In this document: in pieces, positions 1 through 10,183 of the stretch
How the letters are laid out: every line of letters starts with the position of its first letter
Numbering within the stretch: position 1 is the first letter of the stretch
NCBI GenBank assembly: GCA_900473205.1
Contig: UCLB01000004.1
Location: 88,092-152,091, forward strand
Length of the DNA stretch: 64,000 nt
From: Hyphomicrobiales bacterium
Lineage (GTDB): Bacteria > Pseudomonadota > Alphaproteobacteria > Rhizobiales > Rhizobiaceae
Direction of reading: 5' to 3'
Program-made: the position numbers and the translations under genes
Notes under the pieces: generated by a model
The model's input: the letters and a program-made list of their open reading frames with translations, nothing else
Database searches by the model: none
What the model was told of the DNA's origin: nothing

Positions 1-232
1 TTATGAGCGCCAGAGGCATAATGTCGCAAAATTTAACGTCATCCCTCTTGCCCAAACGACACTTTCCGTTACTACGCGTGTTGCGAGTCCCGGCTTCCTA
101 TGCTAGACGGACCGCGAAATCGAGATAAGGCAGGGGGGAATTCCGGCCTTTTTCGGGGAAATTGAAACGATTTCAAGAATTTGGTGGAGCTGGTCCTCAG
201 CTTGGCTTTCTTGGACGATTAGCAGGGAAAAA
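1..232. other. Intergenic leader upstream of the atp operon
   Basis: No convincing gene lies here. The segment ends in a purine-rich stretch (AGCAGGGAAAAA) directly before the GTG start of atpH, which serves as its ribosome binding site. The atp promoter is expected in this stretch, but I could not find a -35/-10 pair with good spacing; the TATGCT at 99-104 is the only -10-like hexamer and has no matching -35. Confidence 0.5.
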
Positions 233-799
233 GTGCCCGTGGCAGATACCTCCCATGGAACATCCGGTGTAGCGGAAAGGTATGCGTCGTCGCTTTTCGA
301 GCTTGCTCTGGAAGCGGGTGTGATTGAAGCGGTCGGTGCCGACCTCGACAAGTTTCAGGCTATGCTTGATGAAAGCGCAGATCTGAAGCGTCTGGTTGCG
401 AGCCCGGTCTTTTCTGCGGAAGAGCAGTCTAAGGCTATTTCCGCAATCGCTGAGAAGGCTGGTATCTCCGGTCTGGCTGCGAATTTTCTGAAGGTCGTTG
501 CGGGCAACCGTCGCCTGTTTGCCGTTCCCGGCATGGTCGTTGCTTATCGTGAAATCGTTGCCGCTCATCGCGGTGAGATCACTGCCGAAGTTACTTCGGC
601 ACATGCGCTGGACGAAGCGCAGGAAACTGAACTGAAGGCGGCGCTGAAGGGCGTTACTGGCAAGGATGTGAAGGTCGTGCTGACCGTCGATCCTTCCATT
701 CTTGGCGGTCTCATCGTCAAGGTTGGCTCGCGCCAGACCGATACGTCTCTTCGCACCAAACTTTCCACCCTTAAGCTTGCACTGAAAGAGGTTGGCTGA
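233..799 (+). CDS. atpH: F1F0 ATP synthase subunit delta
   Basis: Delta subunit (188 aa) of the F1 stalk, which ties the alpha3beta3 head to the peripheral b-subunit stalk at the inner membrane. The all-helical N-terminal region ([15 protein letters not shown]) and the C-terminal ending [13 protein letters not shown] are typical of the family. The start is GTG, with AGGGAAAAA just upstream; a second in-frame GTG lies two codons later. It is the first gene of atpHAGDC, and its TGA overlaps the atpA ATG by one base, so translation is probably coupled. As in other Alphaproteobacteria, the F0 genes are not adjacent. Confidence 0.97.
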   Translation: MPVADTSHGTSGVAERYASSLFELALEAGVIEAVGADLDKFQAMLDESADLKRLVASPVFSAEEQSKAISAIAEKAGISGLAANFLKVVAGNRRLFAVPGMVVAYREIVAAHRGEITAEVTSAHALDEAQETELKAALKGVTGKDVKVVLTVDPSILGGLIVKVGSRQTDTSLRTKLSTLKLALKEVG

Positions 800-2328
800 T
801 GGATATCCGCGCCGCGGAAATTTCCGCAATTCTAAAAGACCAGATCAAAAATTTCGGCAACGAGGCAGAAGTCTCGGAAGTCGGCCAGGTGCTTTCCGTC
901 GGTGACGGTATCGCCCGCGTTTACGGCCTCGACAATGTTCAGGCCGGTGAAATGGTCGAGTTCCCAGGCGGCATTCGCGGCATGGCACTCAACCTCGAAA
1001 ACGACAACGTCGGTGTTGTTATTTTCGGTTCCGACCGTGACATCAAGGAAGGCGACACCGTCAAGCGGACTGGCGCTATCGTTGACGTTCCTGTCGGTCC
1101 AGAGCTTCTCGGCCGCGTGGTCGACGCTCTCGGCAACCCGATCGACGGCAAGGGCCCTATTAACGCAACACGCCGTTCGCGCGTTGACGTCAAGGCTCCC
1201 GGCATCATTCCACGCAAGTCGGTTCATGAGCCCATGTCGACCGGCCTCAAGGCCATCGATGCTCTGATCCCGGTTGGTCGTGGCCAGCGCGAGCTCGTCA
1301 TCGGCGACCGCCAGACCGGCAAGACAGCTATCATTCTGGATACGATTCTGAACCAGAAGGCTATTCACGACAACGGCCCCGACAGCGAAAAGCTGTACTG
1401 CGTTTACGTCGCTATCGGCCAGAAGCGTTCGACTGTTGCCCAGTTCGTGAAGGTTCTGGAAGAGCGTGGCGCTCTCCAGTACTCGATCATCGTTGCCGCA
1501 ACCGCTTCCGATCCTGCTCCAATGCAGTATCTGGCCCCGTTTGCCGGTTGCGCCATGGGCGAATACTTCCGTGACAATGGCATGCATGCGCTGATCGGTT
1601 ACGACGACCTTTCCAAGCAGGCTGTTGCCTACCGTCAGATGTCGCTGCTTCTGCGTCGTCCTCCGGGCCGCGAAGCCTATCCTGGCGACGTTTTCTACCT
1701 GCACTCCCGTTTGCTCGAGCGCGCCGCCAAGATGGGTGACGATGCTGGCAACGGTTCGCTGACGGCGCTGCCTGTCATCGAAACGCAGGGTAACGACGTT
1801 TCCGCGTTCATTCCGACCAACGTGATCTCGATCACCGACGGCCAGATCTTCCTCGAAACCGACCTGTTCTATCAGGGTATCCGTCCGGCTGTTAACGTCG
1901 GTCTGTCGGTTTCGCGCGTTGGTTCTGCTGCTCAGATCAAGGCCATGAAGCAGGTTGCCGGTTCGATCAAGGGCGAGCTTGCCCAGTATCGTGAAATGGC
2001 AGCATTTGCCCAGTTCGGTTCCGACCTCGATGCCTCCACACAGCGCCTGCTGAACCGTGGTGCACGTCTGACCGAATTGCTCAAGCAGCCACAGTTCTCC
2101 CCGCTCAAGACGGAAGAACAGGTTGCGGTGATCTTCGCTGGTGTGAACGGTTACCTGGACAAGGTTGCTGTTGCAGACATCAGCAAGTTCGAGCAGGGTC
2201 TGCTGTCCTACCTCCGCTCGGAAGGCAAGGACATTCTCGACACCATCCGCACGGAAAAGGCTGTTAGCGACGACACCAAGGGCAAGTTGAAGACTGCTCT
2301 TGAGAACTTCGCCAAGTCTTTCTCCTGA
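799..2328 (+). CDS. atpA: F1F0 ATP synthase subunit alpha
   Basis: Non-catalytic alpha subunit (509 aa) of the F1 head, binding regulatory nucleotide at the alpha/beta interfaces. The Walker A motif GDRQTGKT is at residues 169-176, and the family landmark region with [13 protein letters not shown] follows in the C-terminal half. Length and N-terminus ([16 protein letters not shown]) match alphaproteobacterial AtpA. It is translationally coupled to atpH and separated from atpG by 28 bases. Confidence 0.99.
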   Translation: MDIRAAEISAILKDQIKNFGNEAEVSEVGQVLSVGDGIARVYGLDNVQAGEMVEFPGGIRGMALNLENDNVGVVIFGSDRDIKEGDTVKRTGAIVDVPVGPELLGRVVDALGNPIDGKGPINATRRSRVDVKAPGIIPRKSVHEPMSTGLKAIDALIPVGRGQRELVIGDRQTGKTAIILDTILNQKAIHDNGPDSEKLYCVYVAIGQKRSTVAQFVKVLEERGALQYSIIVAATASDPAPMQYLAPFAGCAMGEYFRDNGMHALIGYDDLSKQAVAYRQMSLLLRRPPGREAYPGDVFYLHSRLLERAAKMGDDAGNGSLTALPVIETQGNDVSAFIPTNVISITDGQIFLETDLFYQGIRPAVNVGLSVSRVGSAAQIKAMKQVAGSIKGELAQYREMAAFAQFGSDLDASTQRLLNRGARLTELLKQPQFSPLKTEEQVAVIFAGVNGYLDKVAVADISKFEQGLLSYLRSEGKDILDTIRTEKAVSDDTKGKLKTALENFAKSFS

Positions 2329-2356
2329 TTAGCCTCGTGACTGGGACGGATAACGG

Positions 2357-3235
2357 ATGCCTTCACTAAAGGATCTGAAAAACCGCATTGCCTCCGTAAA
2401 GGCGACGCAGAAGATTACCAAGGCGATGAAAATGGTCGCCGCGGCGAAGCTTCGGCGCGCCCAGGAAGCTGCGGAGGCCGCCCGGCCTTACTCGCAGCGC
2501 ATGGGTGCCGTGCTTGCCAATATCGCTCAGGCGGTAGAGGCAGACGTTGCTCCGGTTCTGATGACCGGTACGGGCAAGGACGACGTGCATCTGCTCGTCG
2601 TCTGCACGGCTGACCGCGGTCTTTGCGGTGGTTTCAATGCTCAGATTTCCCGCTTTGCCCGTGATCGCGCTCGCAAGCTGATCGCGCAGGGCAAGACGGT
2701 CAAGATCATGACTGTCGGCAAAAAGGGCTACGATAGCCTGCGTCGCGAATTCTCGTCCAATATCATCGAGCGCATTGAACTGCGTGACGTGAAGCGGGTG
2801 GGTTTCGAGAACGCCGATGGTATCGCCAAGAAGATCATTGCGCGTTTCAACGCCGGTGAGTTCGACGTCTGCACGCTGATCTATTCCGAGTTCAAATCGG
2901 TCATCAGCCAGATTCCGACAGGTCTGCAGCTTATTCCTGCTGCGGCTCCTGCGGTTGAGGTCGAGCAGTCTGCAAAGACGGCGATTTACGAATACGAGCC
3001 GGATGCGGCTTCCATTCTGGAAGACCTTATTCCGCGCAACATTTCGGTTCAGGTTTTCCGGGCTCTGCTCGAAAACGTTGCTGGCGAAATGGGTGCCAAG
3101 ATGAGCGCGATGGACAATGCCACGCGCAACGCCGGTGAAATGATCAACAAGCTGACGCTTTCCTATAACCGTCAGCGTCAGGCTCAGATCACCAAGGAAC
3201 TGATTGAAATCATTTCGGGCGCGGAAGCGCTCTGA
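2357..3235 (+). CDS. atpG: F1F0 ATP synthase subunit gamma
   Basis: Central rotor shaft (292 aa) turning inside the alpha3beta3 head. The two coiled-coil termini are visible: the N-terminal helix [20 protein letters not shown] and the C-terminal helix with [15 protein letters not shown] and [15 protein letters not shown], the usual gamma signature. It lies between atpA and atpD, as in every F1 operon. The gap to atpD is 24 bases and contains an AGGAAAGAGGG ribosome binding site. Confidence 0.98.
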   Translation: MPSLKDLKNRIASVKATQKITKAMKMVAAAKLRRAQEAAEAARPYSQRMGAVLANIAQAVEADVAPVLMTGTGKDDVHLLVVCTADRGLCGGFNAQISRFARDRARKLIAQGKTVKIMTVGKKGYDSLRREFSSNIIERIELRDVKRVGFENADGIAKKIIARFNAGEFDVCTLIYSEFKSVISQIPTGLQLIPAAAPAVEVEQSAKTAIYEYEPDAASILEDLIPRNISVQVFRALLENVAGEMGAKMSAMDNATRNAGEMINKLTLSYNRQRQAQITKELIEIISGAEAL

Positions 3236-3241
3236 GGTTAA

Positions 3242-4717
<1,476 letters not shown>

Positions 4718-4728
4718 TAATCGTCAAA

Positions 4729-4757
4729 AAGGCGCGTGGCTTTTTCACGCGCCTTTG
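4729..4757 (+). terminator. Hairpin between atpD and atpC
   Basis: An 11-bp near-perfect stem (AAAGGCGCGTG pairing with CACGCGCCTTT) with a GCTTTTT-type loop lies just after the atpD stop. The 3' side is followed by GTCCG rather than a T-run, so it resembles a partial terminator or an mRNA-processing/stabilising hairpin. It would lower atpC output relative to atpD, in line with one epsilon per three beta subunits. Confidence 0.6.
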
Positions 4758-4789
4758 TCCGTCGCGCAACAAAAAAGAAGTGAATAGCC

Positions 4790-5200
4790 ATGGCCGACAG
4801 TTTCAAATTCGAACTTGTTTCTCCGGAGCGTCTGCTTGTTTCCGAAACGGTCACTGAAGTTGTCATTCCGGCCACGCTTGGCGAAATGACGGTTCTGCCG
4901 AATCATGCGCCTGTCATGACCACGATCAAGCCCGGTCTGGTGACGGTGAAGTTCGTATCCGGCGAGACACACAAATACGTTGTCTTCGGTGGTTTTGCGG
5001 ATATCGTTCAGAGCGGCTGCACCTTGCTTGCCGAGTCTGCGACGCCTGCCGACGACATCAGCCCTGATGACTTGCAGAAGCGTATCGATGCCGCCCGTTC
5101 GGAAATCGAAGAAGGCAATCATCACCACGAGCATCTGACCAAGCTCGAAAAGCATCTCTACGAATTGACGAACCTGCATGAGGTTCTCGTCGCCGCTTGA
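4790..5200 (+). CDS. atpC: F1F0 ATP synthase subunit epsilon
   Basis: Epsilon subunit (136 aa), which couples gamma to the c-ring and inhibits ATP hydrolysis. The N-terminal beta-sandwich is clear (FELVSPERLLVSE, then TLGEMTVLPNHAPVMTTIKPG). The C-terminal helical part ends in a His-rich segment (EEGNHHHEHLTKLEKHLYEL). Last gene of the atp operon, 72 bases after atpD with the hairpin between them. Confidence 0.98.
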   Translation: MADSFKFELVSPERLLVSETVTEVVIPATLGEMTVLPNHAPVMTTIKPGLVTVKFVSGETHKYVVFGGFADIVQSGCTLLAESATPADDISPDDLQKRIDAARSEIEEGNHHHEHLTKLEKHLYELTNLHEVLVAA

Positions 5201-5248
5201 AAGCACCGGGCGGGTTCGTAAGAACGACTGCCCACAAAGCGGAAACTT

Positions 5249-5279
5249 CAAGCGGCCTTCTGGCCGCTTTTTGTTTTTA
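5249..5279 (+). terminator. Rho-independent terminator of the atp operon
   Basis: Stem AAGCGGCC / GGCCGCTT with a TTCT tetraloop, followed by TTTGTTTTT. This is the canonical shape, about 50 bases after the atpC stop. Confidence 0.92.
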
Positions 5280-5449
5280 GGATGGGATGATGCCGGAAAT
5301 CAGCGTTGCGCCGAAGAACGTTCGAGACGCCACGCTCATGTGGCATGGTCGTGTTTGGCTCGCGGTCCCCCTCTGATTCTCGACCACCCTTGATGTCCAT
5401 GCCGCCCGGCTCAACTGCTTATCCGTTTTCTACCAAGTGAGGTTTTGAT

Positions 5450-6283
5450 ATGTCGAACCCATCAGCCTATCGAGCGGTGAAGCGCATATCGCGGCGCGAT
5501 GGCGTCGTTTCCCTTGGAAAGCGGGAGGCCCCGGAGGAAGTGCCGGTCGCCTTTTCCTATGGCGGCTCGACCCATGCCGTGATGATGGCATCGCCTGTCG
5601 ATCTTGAAGATTTCGCCGTTGGTTTCAGCCTGACGGAAGGCATCATCGACAATCCCTCACAGGTTGACGAGATCGAAATCCTCCAGACCGAACAGGGCTT
5701 CGACGTTCAGGTCACGCTTTTCGATGAGCAGGCGGATGCTTTGCGCATTCGCAGGCGTCACATGGCCGGGCCTGTGGGTTGCGGCCTGTGCGGGATCGAA
5801 TCCATAGAGCAGGCGGTGCGACCCATTCCAGACGTCTCGCAATTGCGGCTTTCGCTGAGCGCCGATGATCTTGTCGCTGCGATGGAGGCACTCCATCAGG
5901 CACAGCCGATCTTCCGCCAGACCCGTGCCGTGCATGGCGCTGGTTTTTACACGCCCGAGAAGGGATTGCTTGCGGCGCGGGAAGACGTGGGACGCCACAA
6001 TGCGCTGGATAAGCTGGCGGGTGCTGTTTTACGCAGCGGTCAGCATGGGGCCTCGGGTGCCGTCGTCGTCACCAGCCGCATCTCGGTCGAGATGGTGCAG
6101 AAGGCGGCCATTCTCGGAAGCCCGATCTTGGCTGCCGTCTCTGCCCCTACGGCTCTTGCCATCGAAACCGCAGAGAAGGCGGGCATGACGCTTGTCGCAC
6201 TCGTGCGTGGAGACGATCTGGAGATATTCACCCGCCCGGACCGGATCACAATCGACGGCTTTGAGGGCGAATTGCCGGGGTAA
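5450..6283 (+). CDS. fdhD: Formate dehydrogenase accessory sulfurtransferase FdhD
   Basis: FdhD (277 aa) passes sulfur from the cysteine desulfurase to the molybdenum cofactor of formate dehydrogenase. The essential CxxC is present as GCGLCG (Cys111, Cys114). Other family blocks are DLEDFAVGFSLTEGII and REDVGRHNALDKLAG. The ribosome binding site is GTGAGG. No formate dehydrogenase subunit gene lies in the window. The next locus downstream encodes a two-component pair and a formate/oxalate-family transporter, a suggestive but unproven metabolic neighbourhood. Confidence 0.95.
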   Translation: MSNPSAYRAVKRISRRDGVVSLGKREAPEEVPVAFSYGGSTHAVMMASPVDLEDFAVGFSLTEGIIDNPSQVDEIEILQTEQGFDVQVTLFDEQADALRIRRRHMAGPVGCGLCGIESIEQAVRPIPDVSQLRLSLSADDLVAAMEALHQAQPIFRQTRAVHGAGFYTPEKGLLAAREDVGRHNALDKLAGAVLRSGQHGASGAVVVTSRISVEMVQKAAILGSPILAAVSAPTALAIETAEKAGMTLVALVRGDDLEIFTRPDRITIDGFEGELPG

Positions 6284-6427
6284 AGGTCAGCATTCGTTTT
6301 GCTTTCCTCAAAGGCTTTGATATTCGTCAGTTCAATAATGGGCGCTGGAGTTTCCAATTCGGAAGCCGCGCATCTCCATGCAAATATCTGACGAGCCGCT
6401 CTCCTGTTGCGGTTTCGGGAGAGCCAC

Positions 6428-7813
6428 ATGCAGCATGATCTGATCTCGAAAACGCGATCCACCGCCCCGGAAACCGATTTCGGCCCCTGGCTCGCCAAGG
6501 CTTCCCTTCTCGTCATCGATGACGAGCCTGGCATGCGCAATTTTTTGATGCGGACGCTGGAAACGCGCTGTGCCTTTGTCGATGAAGCCGCCGATACGGC
6601 TGAGGCGACGCGCAAGCTGGATGAGCGACATTTCGACATCGTCATCCTCGATAATATCATGCCGAAGAAAACCGGCCTCGAATGGCTGGCCGAACAGAGG
6701 GCAATCGGCTTTTATGCCGATGCCATCCTGATGACGGCCTATGCCGATCTCGACACGGCGATTCAGGCTATTCGTGCCGGTGCTGCCGATTTCGTGCTGA
6801 AGCCGTTCCGCTCCAATCAGATATTGAATGCAATCTCGCGGGCGCTGGATCGCTCCAATCTGCAGCGGGAAAATTCGGCGCTGAAATACCAGCTGCAGAC
6901 CGCGTCGGACCACATATTCCTGCGAGACCGTCTGGTGGGCAGCTCCGCCACCATTCAGCAGACGCGCGATATGATCAGCCGCGTGGCTCCCTTGCCGACG
7001 TCGGTTCTGCTGACCGGTGAGTCCGGCACGGGCAAAGAGGTGCTGGCGCATTCCATCCATGATCTCTCCGACCGATCCGGCAAACCCTTCGTGCCGATCA
7101 ATTGTGCGGCCATCCCTGCAGATATGCTGGAAACGGAATTGTTCGGCCATGTGAAAGGTGCGTTTACGGGAGCCGAAAGCCGACGCGAGGGCCTGTTCCT
7201 GCATGCGCAGGGCGGAACGCTGTTTCTGGATGAAATCGGCGAGATGCCGATTGCCTTACAGAGCAAACTGCTGCGGGTCATCGAAGACCGCAAGGTCCGC
7301 CCGGTCGGCGCGGAGCGGGAGGTACCCATCGACATCCGCTTCATCTTCGCCACCAATGCGGATCTGGCGGCGGATGTGGAGAAGGGGCGCTTCCGGGCCG
7401 ATCTCTTTTACCGGATCAATGTCATGCAAATCTATCTCGCACCGCTGCGAGATCGTGAACATGACGTGGTAGAGCTGACGGAGCTCTTCATGCACAAGCT
7501 GTCGCAACAACTCGGCATGCCGCCGGTTGTCATCGATGACACGGTGCGGGCCATGCTGCTTGCCTATCATTGGCCTGGCAATGTGCGCGAGCTGCGCAAT
7601 TTCATCGAGCGCAGCCTGATTCTCGGTCGCTTCCCGCTGGATTTGCGCGGTGGCGCTTCTACGTCTGCGGCTTCCGGAACTCTGGAGGAAGTGGAGCGAC
7701 GGCATATTCTCGCCGTCTTGAACGAGGTCGCGGGTAACAGGGATGAAGCGGCGCGGCGGCTTGGTATTTCCCGAAAGACCATAGACCGCAAGATGTCGTT
7801 CTGGCATGGCTGA
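6428..7813 (+). CDS. Sigma-54-dependent NtrC-family response regulator
   Basis: Three-domain activator (461 aa). The receiver domain has Asp31/Asp32, the phosphorylation site Asp75, Thr103 and Lys125. The AAA+ domain has Walker A GESGTGKE at 197-204 and the sigma-54 contact loop GAFTGA at 244-249. The C-terminal Fis-type helix-turn-helix reads NRDEAARRLGISRKTIDRK. The ATG at 6428 is preferred over an upstream TTG (6407) because GGGAGA lies 5 bases before it. Its last bases overlap the start of the kinase gene. It most likely activates the -24/-12 promoter of the MFS transporter gene downstream through the two repeated sites at 9875-9908. Confidence 0.95.
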   Translation: MQHDLISKTRSTAPETDFGPWLAKASLLVIDDEPGMRNFLMRTLETRCAFVDEAADTAEATRKLDERHFDIVILDNIMPKKTGLEWLAEQRAIGFYADAILMTAYADLDTAIQAIRAGAADFVLKPFRSNQILNAISRALDRSNLQRENSALKYQLQTASDHIFLRDRLVGSSATIQQTRDMISRVAPLPTSVLLTGESGTGKEVLAHSIHDLSDRSGKPFVPINCAAIPADMLETELFGHVKGAFTGAESRREGLFLHAQGGTLFLDEIGEMPIALQSKLLRVIEDRKVRPVGAEREVPIDIRFIFATNADLAADVEKGRFRADLFYRINVMQIYLAPLRDREHDVVELTELFMHKLSQQLGMPPVVIDDTVRAMLLAYHWPGNVRELRNFIERSLILGRFPLDLRGGASTSAASGTLEEVERRHILAVLNEVAGNRDEAARRLGISRKTIDRKMSFWHG

Positions 7814-9827
7814 AAAACCGGGCATCGCCACCTTCTTTGGGCCTTTGCGGTCGGTGCGTTTCCGGCTGCTGGCCATCGCGCTGTTGCCGACACTCGTCAT
7901 CCTGCCGCTGCTGCTGGGCGTGACCATGGTGCGCTGGAGCGGCAAATTCGATGCGCTGCTGATCACCAAGGTCAACAGCGACCTAACCGTGGCCCATCAG
8001 TATCTCGCGACCATTCTGGAAAATACCGGTGAGCGGCTGGAAGCGATCAGCAATTCCGCGCGGATTCGCGAGATCGTCAGCAAGCAAGACCAAACCCCAT
8101 TAAAAAGATTTCTGGAAGAAAACCGGGAAAAGCTCGGCCTCGATTTTCTTTTCCTCGTGGATGCCAATGGCAATGTGTCGGCAAGTGCCGGCACGGATGC
8201 GGGCAAGACCCGTGTGGACTGGCCAGTTCGCGCCGCTGCCCTCGGCGGCAAAGCATCCTATGCGATGGATATTTTTTCGGAGCAGGATCTTGTCGCGCTA
8301 TCTCCGTCACTGGCGCAGAGAGCCCGTCTCGATCTCGTGCCGACACCCAATGCCCATCAGGAAGACCGAACCGTCGAAACGCGTGGCATGATGATCCATG
8401 CTGCGAGCCCGCTGCGCTTGCCAGGCAGCCCGGCGCTGGCATTGGTGGGTGGCAGGCTGCTCAATCAGAATCTCGATTTCATCGATACGATCAACGATCT
8501 GGTCTACAGGCAAGCCAGCCTGCCGGAAGGCAGCCAGGGCACGGCAACATTGTTTCTGGATGATGTGCGCATCAGCACCAATGTCCGCCTGTTTGAAAAC
8601 CGCAGAGCGCTGGGAACCAGGGTTTCGGAGGCGGTGCATTCCGCAGTTCTTGGCGCCGGTCAGGTCTGGCTGGACAGCGCCTTCGTCGTCAATGACTGGT
8701 ATATTTCCGCTTATGAGCCGCTGGTCGATAGCTATGGCAAGCGTGTCGGCATGCTCTATGTCGGCTTTCTGGAAGCACCCTTCGCGCAGGCGAAATATGA
8801 AACGCTCGGCTCCGTCATCGCGGCCTTTCTGGGTATAACGATCATCAGCATTCCCGTGTTTTTGCGCTGGGCGAGGGGCATCTTCAAACCGCTGGAGCGC
8901 ATGACGCAGACCATCTCGCAGGTCGATGACGGTGATCTCGGCGCACGCACGGGCCTGCCGCCCACGGGTGACGAAATCGGCCAGGTGGCCGTGCATCTGG
9001 ACGAGTTGCTGGAGAGGCTTCAGCAGCGCGAAGGTGAGCTTCGGGCCTGGAATGAAGAGCTGAATGTGCGCGTCGAGCAGCGGACGCAGGAATTGCAGCT
9101 CGCCAATCTTCGTTTGGAAGCAACGACCAAGCAGCTCGTCATGTCGGAAAAACTGGCGACCATCGGTGAGATTACCGCAGGTGTGGCGCATGAGATCAAC
9201 AATCCCATTGCCGTTATTCAGGGCAATCTGGAAGTGGCGCGCTCGATGCTCGGCAGTCAGGCAAATGTCGCAAAGACCGAATTCAATCTCATCGATGAGC
9301 AGGTGGATCGCATCAGCAGGATCGTCGGCAAGCTGCTGCAATTCGCCCGGCCGGAAGAGTTTGCCGGTTATGTCGAACGCCAAAGCCCCGAAACCGTGAT
9401 TTCCGATTGCATGCCGCTGGTCAAGCATGTGCTGAACCGCGCGGGTATCGAGGTCATCAGGCAAGACGATGCGACCGGTCTTCTCGCGATGAACCGCACG
9501 GAGCTGCAACAGGTTCTCGTCAACCTCATCGTCAATGCCGCTCATGCCATGCCGGAAGGTGGCACATTGACGCTGAGCAGCGTCGATGAAGAACGTCACG
9601 GTTCTCAAGGCGTCGCCATGACCGTGGCAGATACGGGCGTGGGCATGAGCGAGGATGTGGTGGCGCGTATCTTCGACCCTTTCTTCACGACGAAACGTCA
9701 GGAAGGTACGGGGCTTGGCCTTTCCGTCAGTCAGATGCTGATCGCGCGCCAGGGTGGGGAGATCACCGTGGAAAGTTCGCTCGGCGCTGGAACGGCCTTC
9801 ACCATCTGGCTTCCGCAAGCGCTCTAA
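7806..9827 (+). CDS. Membrane sensor histidine kinase, partner of the NtrC-family regulator
   Basis: 673 aa. An N-terminal membrane segment (about residues 18-42) is followed by a roughly 280-residue periplasmic sensor region of Cache type. Then come a second membrane segment (about 340-360), a HAMP linker, a coiled coil rich in Glu/Gln/Arg, the HisKA box with phospho-acceptor His462 (AHEINNPIAVIQ), and an HATPase domain with N-box (NLIVNAAHA), DTGVGM and GTGLGLS. The architecture resembles DctB-type kinases that sense small organic acids. The start codon overlaps the regulator gene by 8 bases. The ligand is not readable; a carboxylate such as oxalate or formate is inferred from the downstream transporter. 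Confidence 0.93.
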   Translation: MAEKPGIATFFGPLRSVRFRLLAIALLPTLVILPLLLGVTMVRWSGKFDALLITKVNSDLTVAHQYLATILENTGERLEAISNSARIREIVSKQDQTPLKRFLEENREKLGLDFLFLVDANGNVSASAGTDAGKTRVDWPVRAAALGGKASYAMDIFSEQDLVALSPSLAQRARLDLVPTPNAHQEDRTVETRGMMIHAASPLRLPGSPALALVGGRLLNQNLDFIDTINDLVYRQASLPEGSQGTATLFLDDVRISTNVRLFENRRALGTRVSEAVHSAVLGAGQVWLDSAFVVNDWYISAYEPLVDSYGKRVGMLYVGFLEAPFAQAKYETLGSVIAAFLGITIISIPVFLRWARGIFKPLERMTQTISQVDDGDLGARTGLPPTGDEIGQVAVHLDELLERLQQREGELRAWNEELNVRVEQRTQELQLANLRLEATTKQLVMSEKLATIGEITAGVAHEINNPIAVIQGNLEVARSMLGSQANVAKTEFNLIDEQVDRISRIVGKLLQFARPEEFAGYVERQSPETVISDCMPLVKHVLNRAGIEVIRQDDATGLLAMNRTELQQVLVNLIVNAAHAMPEGGTLTLSSVDEERHGSQGVAMTVADTGVGMSEDVVARIFDPFFTTKRQEGTGLGLSVSQMLIARQGGEITVESSLGAGTAFTIWLPQAL

Positions 9828-9874
9828 GCGGCATTTCAGTTCGTTAGAACATGGCGAAAAGAAAGCGGAATTGT

Positions 9875-9908
9875 GGACATTTTGTCGCGATGGGCGGGAC
9901 ATTTTGTC
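9875..9908 (+). promoter_or_regulatory. Tandem activator-type sites upstream of a sigma-54 promoter
   Basis: The 12-mer GGACATTTTGTC occurs twice, at 9875-9886 and 9897-9908. Each copy contains a dyad (GACA-N3-TGTC). The 22-bp repeat distance is two helical turns, so both copies face the same side of the DNA. They end about 55 bp upstream of the -24 element, a fitting place for the NtrC-family regulator encoded just before. Confidence 0.7.
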
Positions 9909-9961
9909 TCATGCGCAGATGCGGTTTTTCTTATCCTTTTGATAAATAACAATTTCCAGTC

Positions 9962-9977
9962 TGGCACATGAATTGCT
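9962..9977 (+). promoter_or_regulatory. Sigma-54 (-24/-12) promoter of the MFS transporter gene
   Basis: TGGCAC-ATGAA-TTGCT matches the RpoN consensus TGGCAC-N5-TTGCW at every fixed position. The invariant GG and GC dinucleotides are correctly spaced. The transcription start is expected near 9988, giving a leader of about 195 nt before the transporter ATG. Confidence 0.88.
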
Positions 9978-10079
9978 GGAGCGTAAGAGGCAACACATCA
10001 GGCCCCTGCGTGAGAGCGTCCCATAGAAGGAACCGCCGCGCATCTGGGCCCGTGGGCTTGGGACATTGTTTCGGACGAA

Positions 10080-10122
10080 TCAGGGCGCGGTCAGCACAGT
10101 TCAGCTGCAGGCCGCGCCCTGA
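10080..10122 (+). other. Leader hairpin of the sigma-54-driven transcript
   Basis: A perfect 11-bp GC-rich stem, TCAGGGCGCGG paired with CCGCGCCCTGA, with a 21-nt loop inside the untranslated leader. No T-run follows, so it is not an ordinary terminator; mRNA stabilisation or a protein or RNA target site are possibilities. Confidence 0.5.
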
Positions 10123-10183
10123 AACCCGAGGCTAACAATAACATCGAAATTCACGGCTATTGCGGTGAATGGAGGGACACACA

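Noticed and set aside
832..1704. 290-residue reverse frame within atpA
   Set aside because: Shadow of atpA; no ribosome binding site or domain.
8307..9902. 531-residue reverse-strand frame over the histidine kinase gene
   Set aside because: The opposite strand encodes a complete kinase with all motifs; the reverse product is low-complexity and His/Arg-rich.
10061..10076. A third GGACATT-like match downstream of the sigma-54 promoter
   Set aside because: Only partly matches the 12-mer, lacks the dyad and lies in the leader; likely chance.
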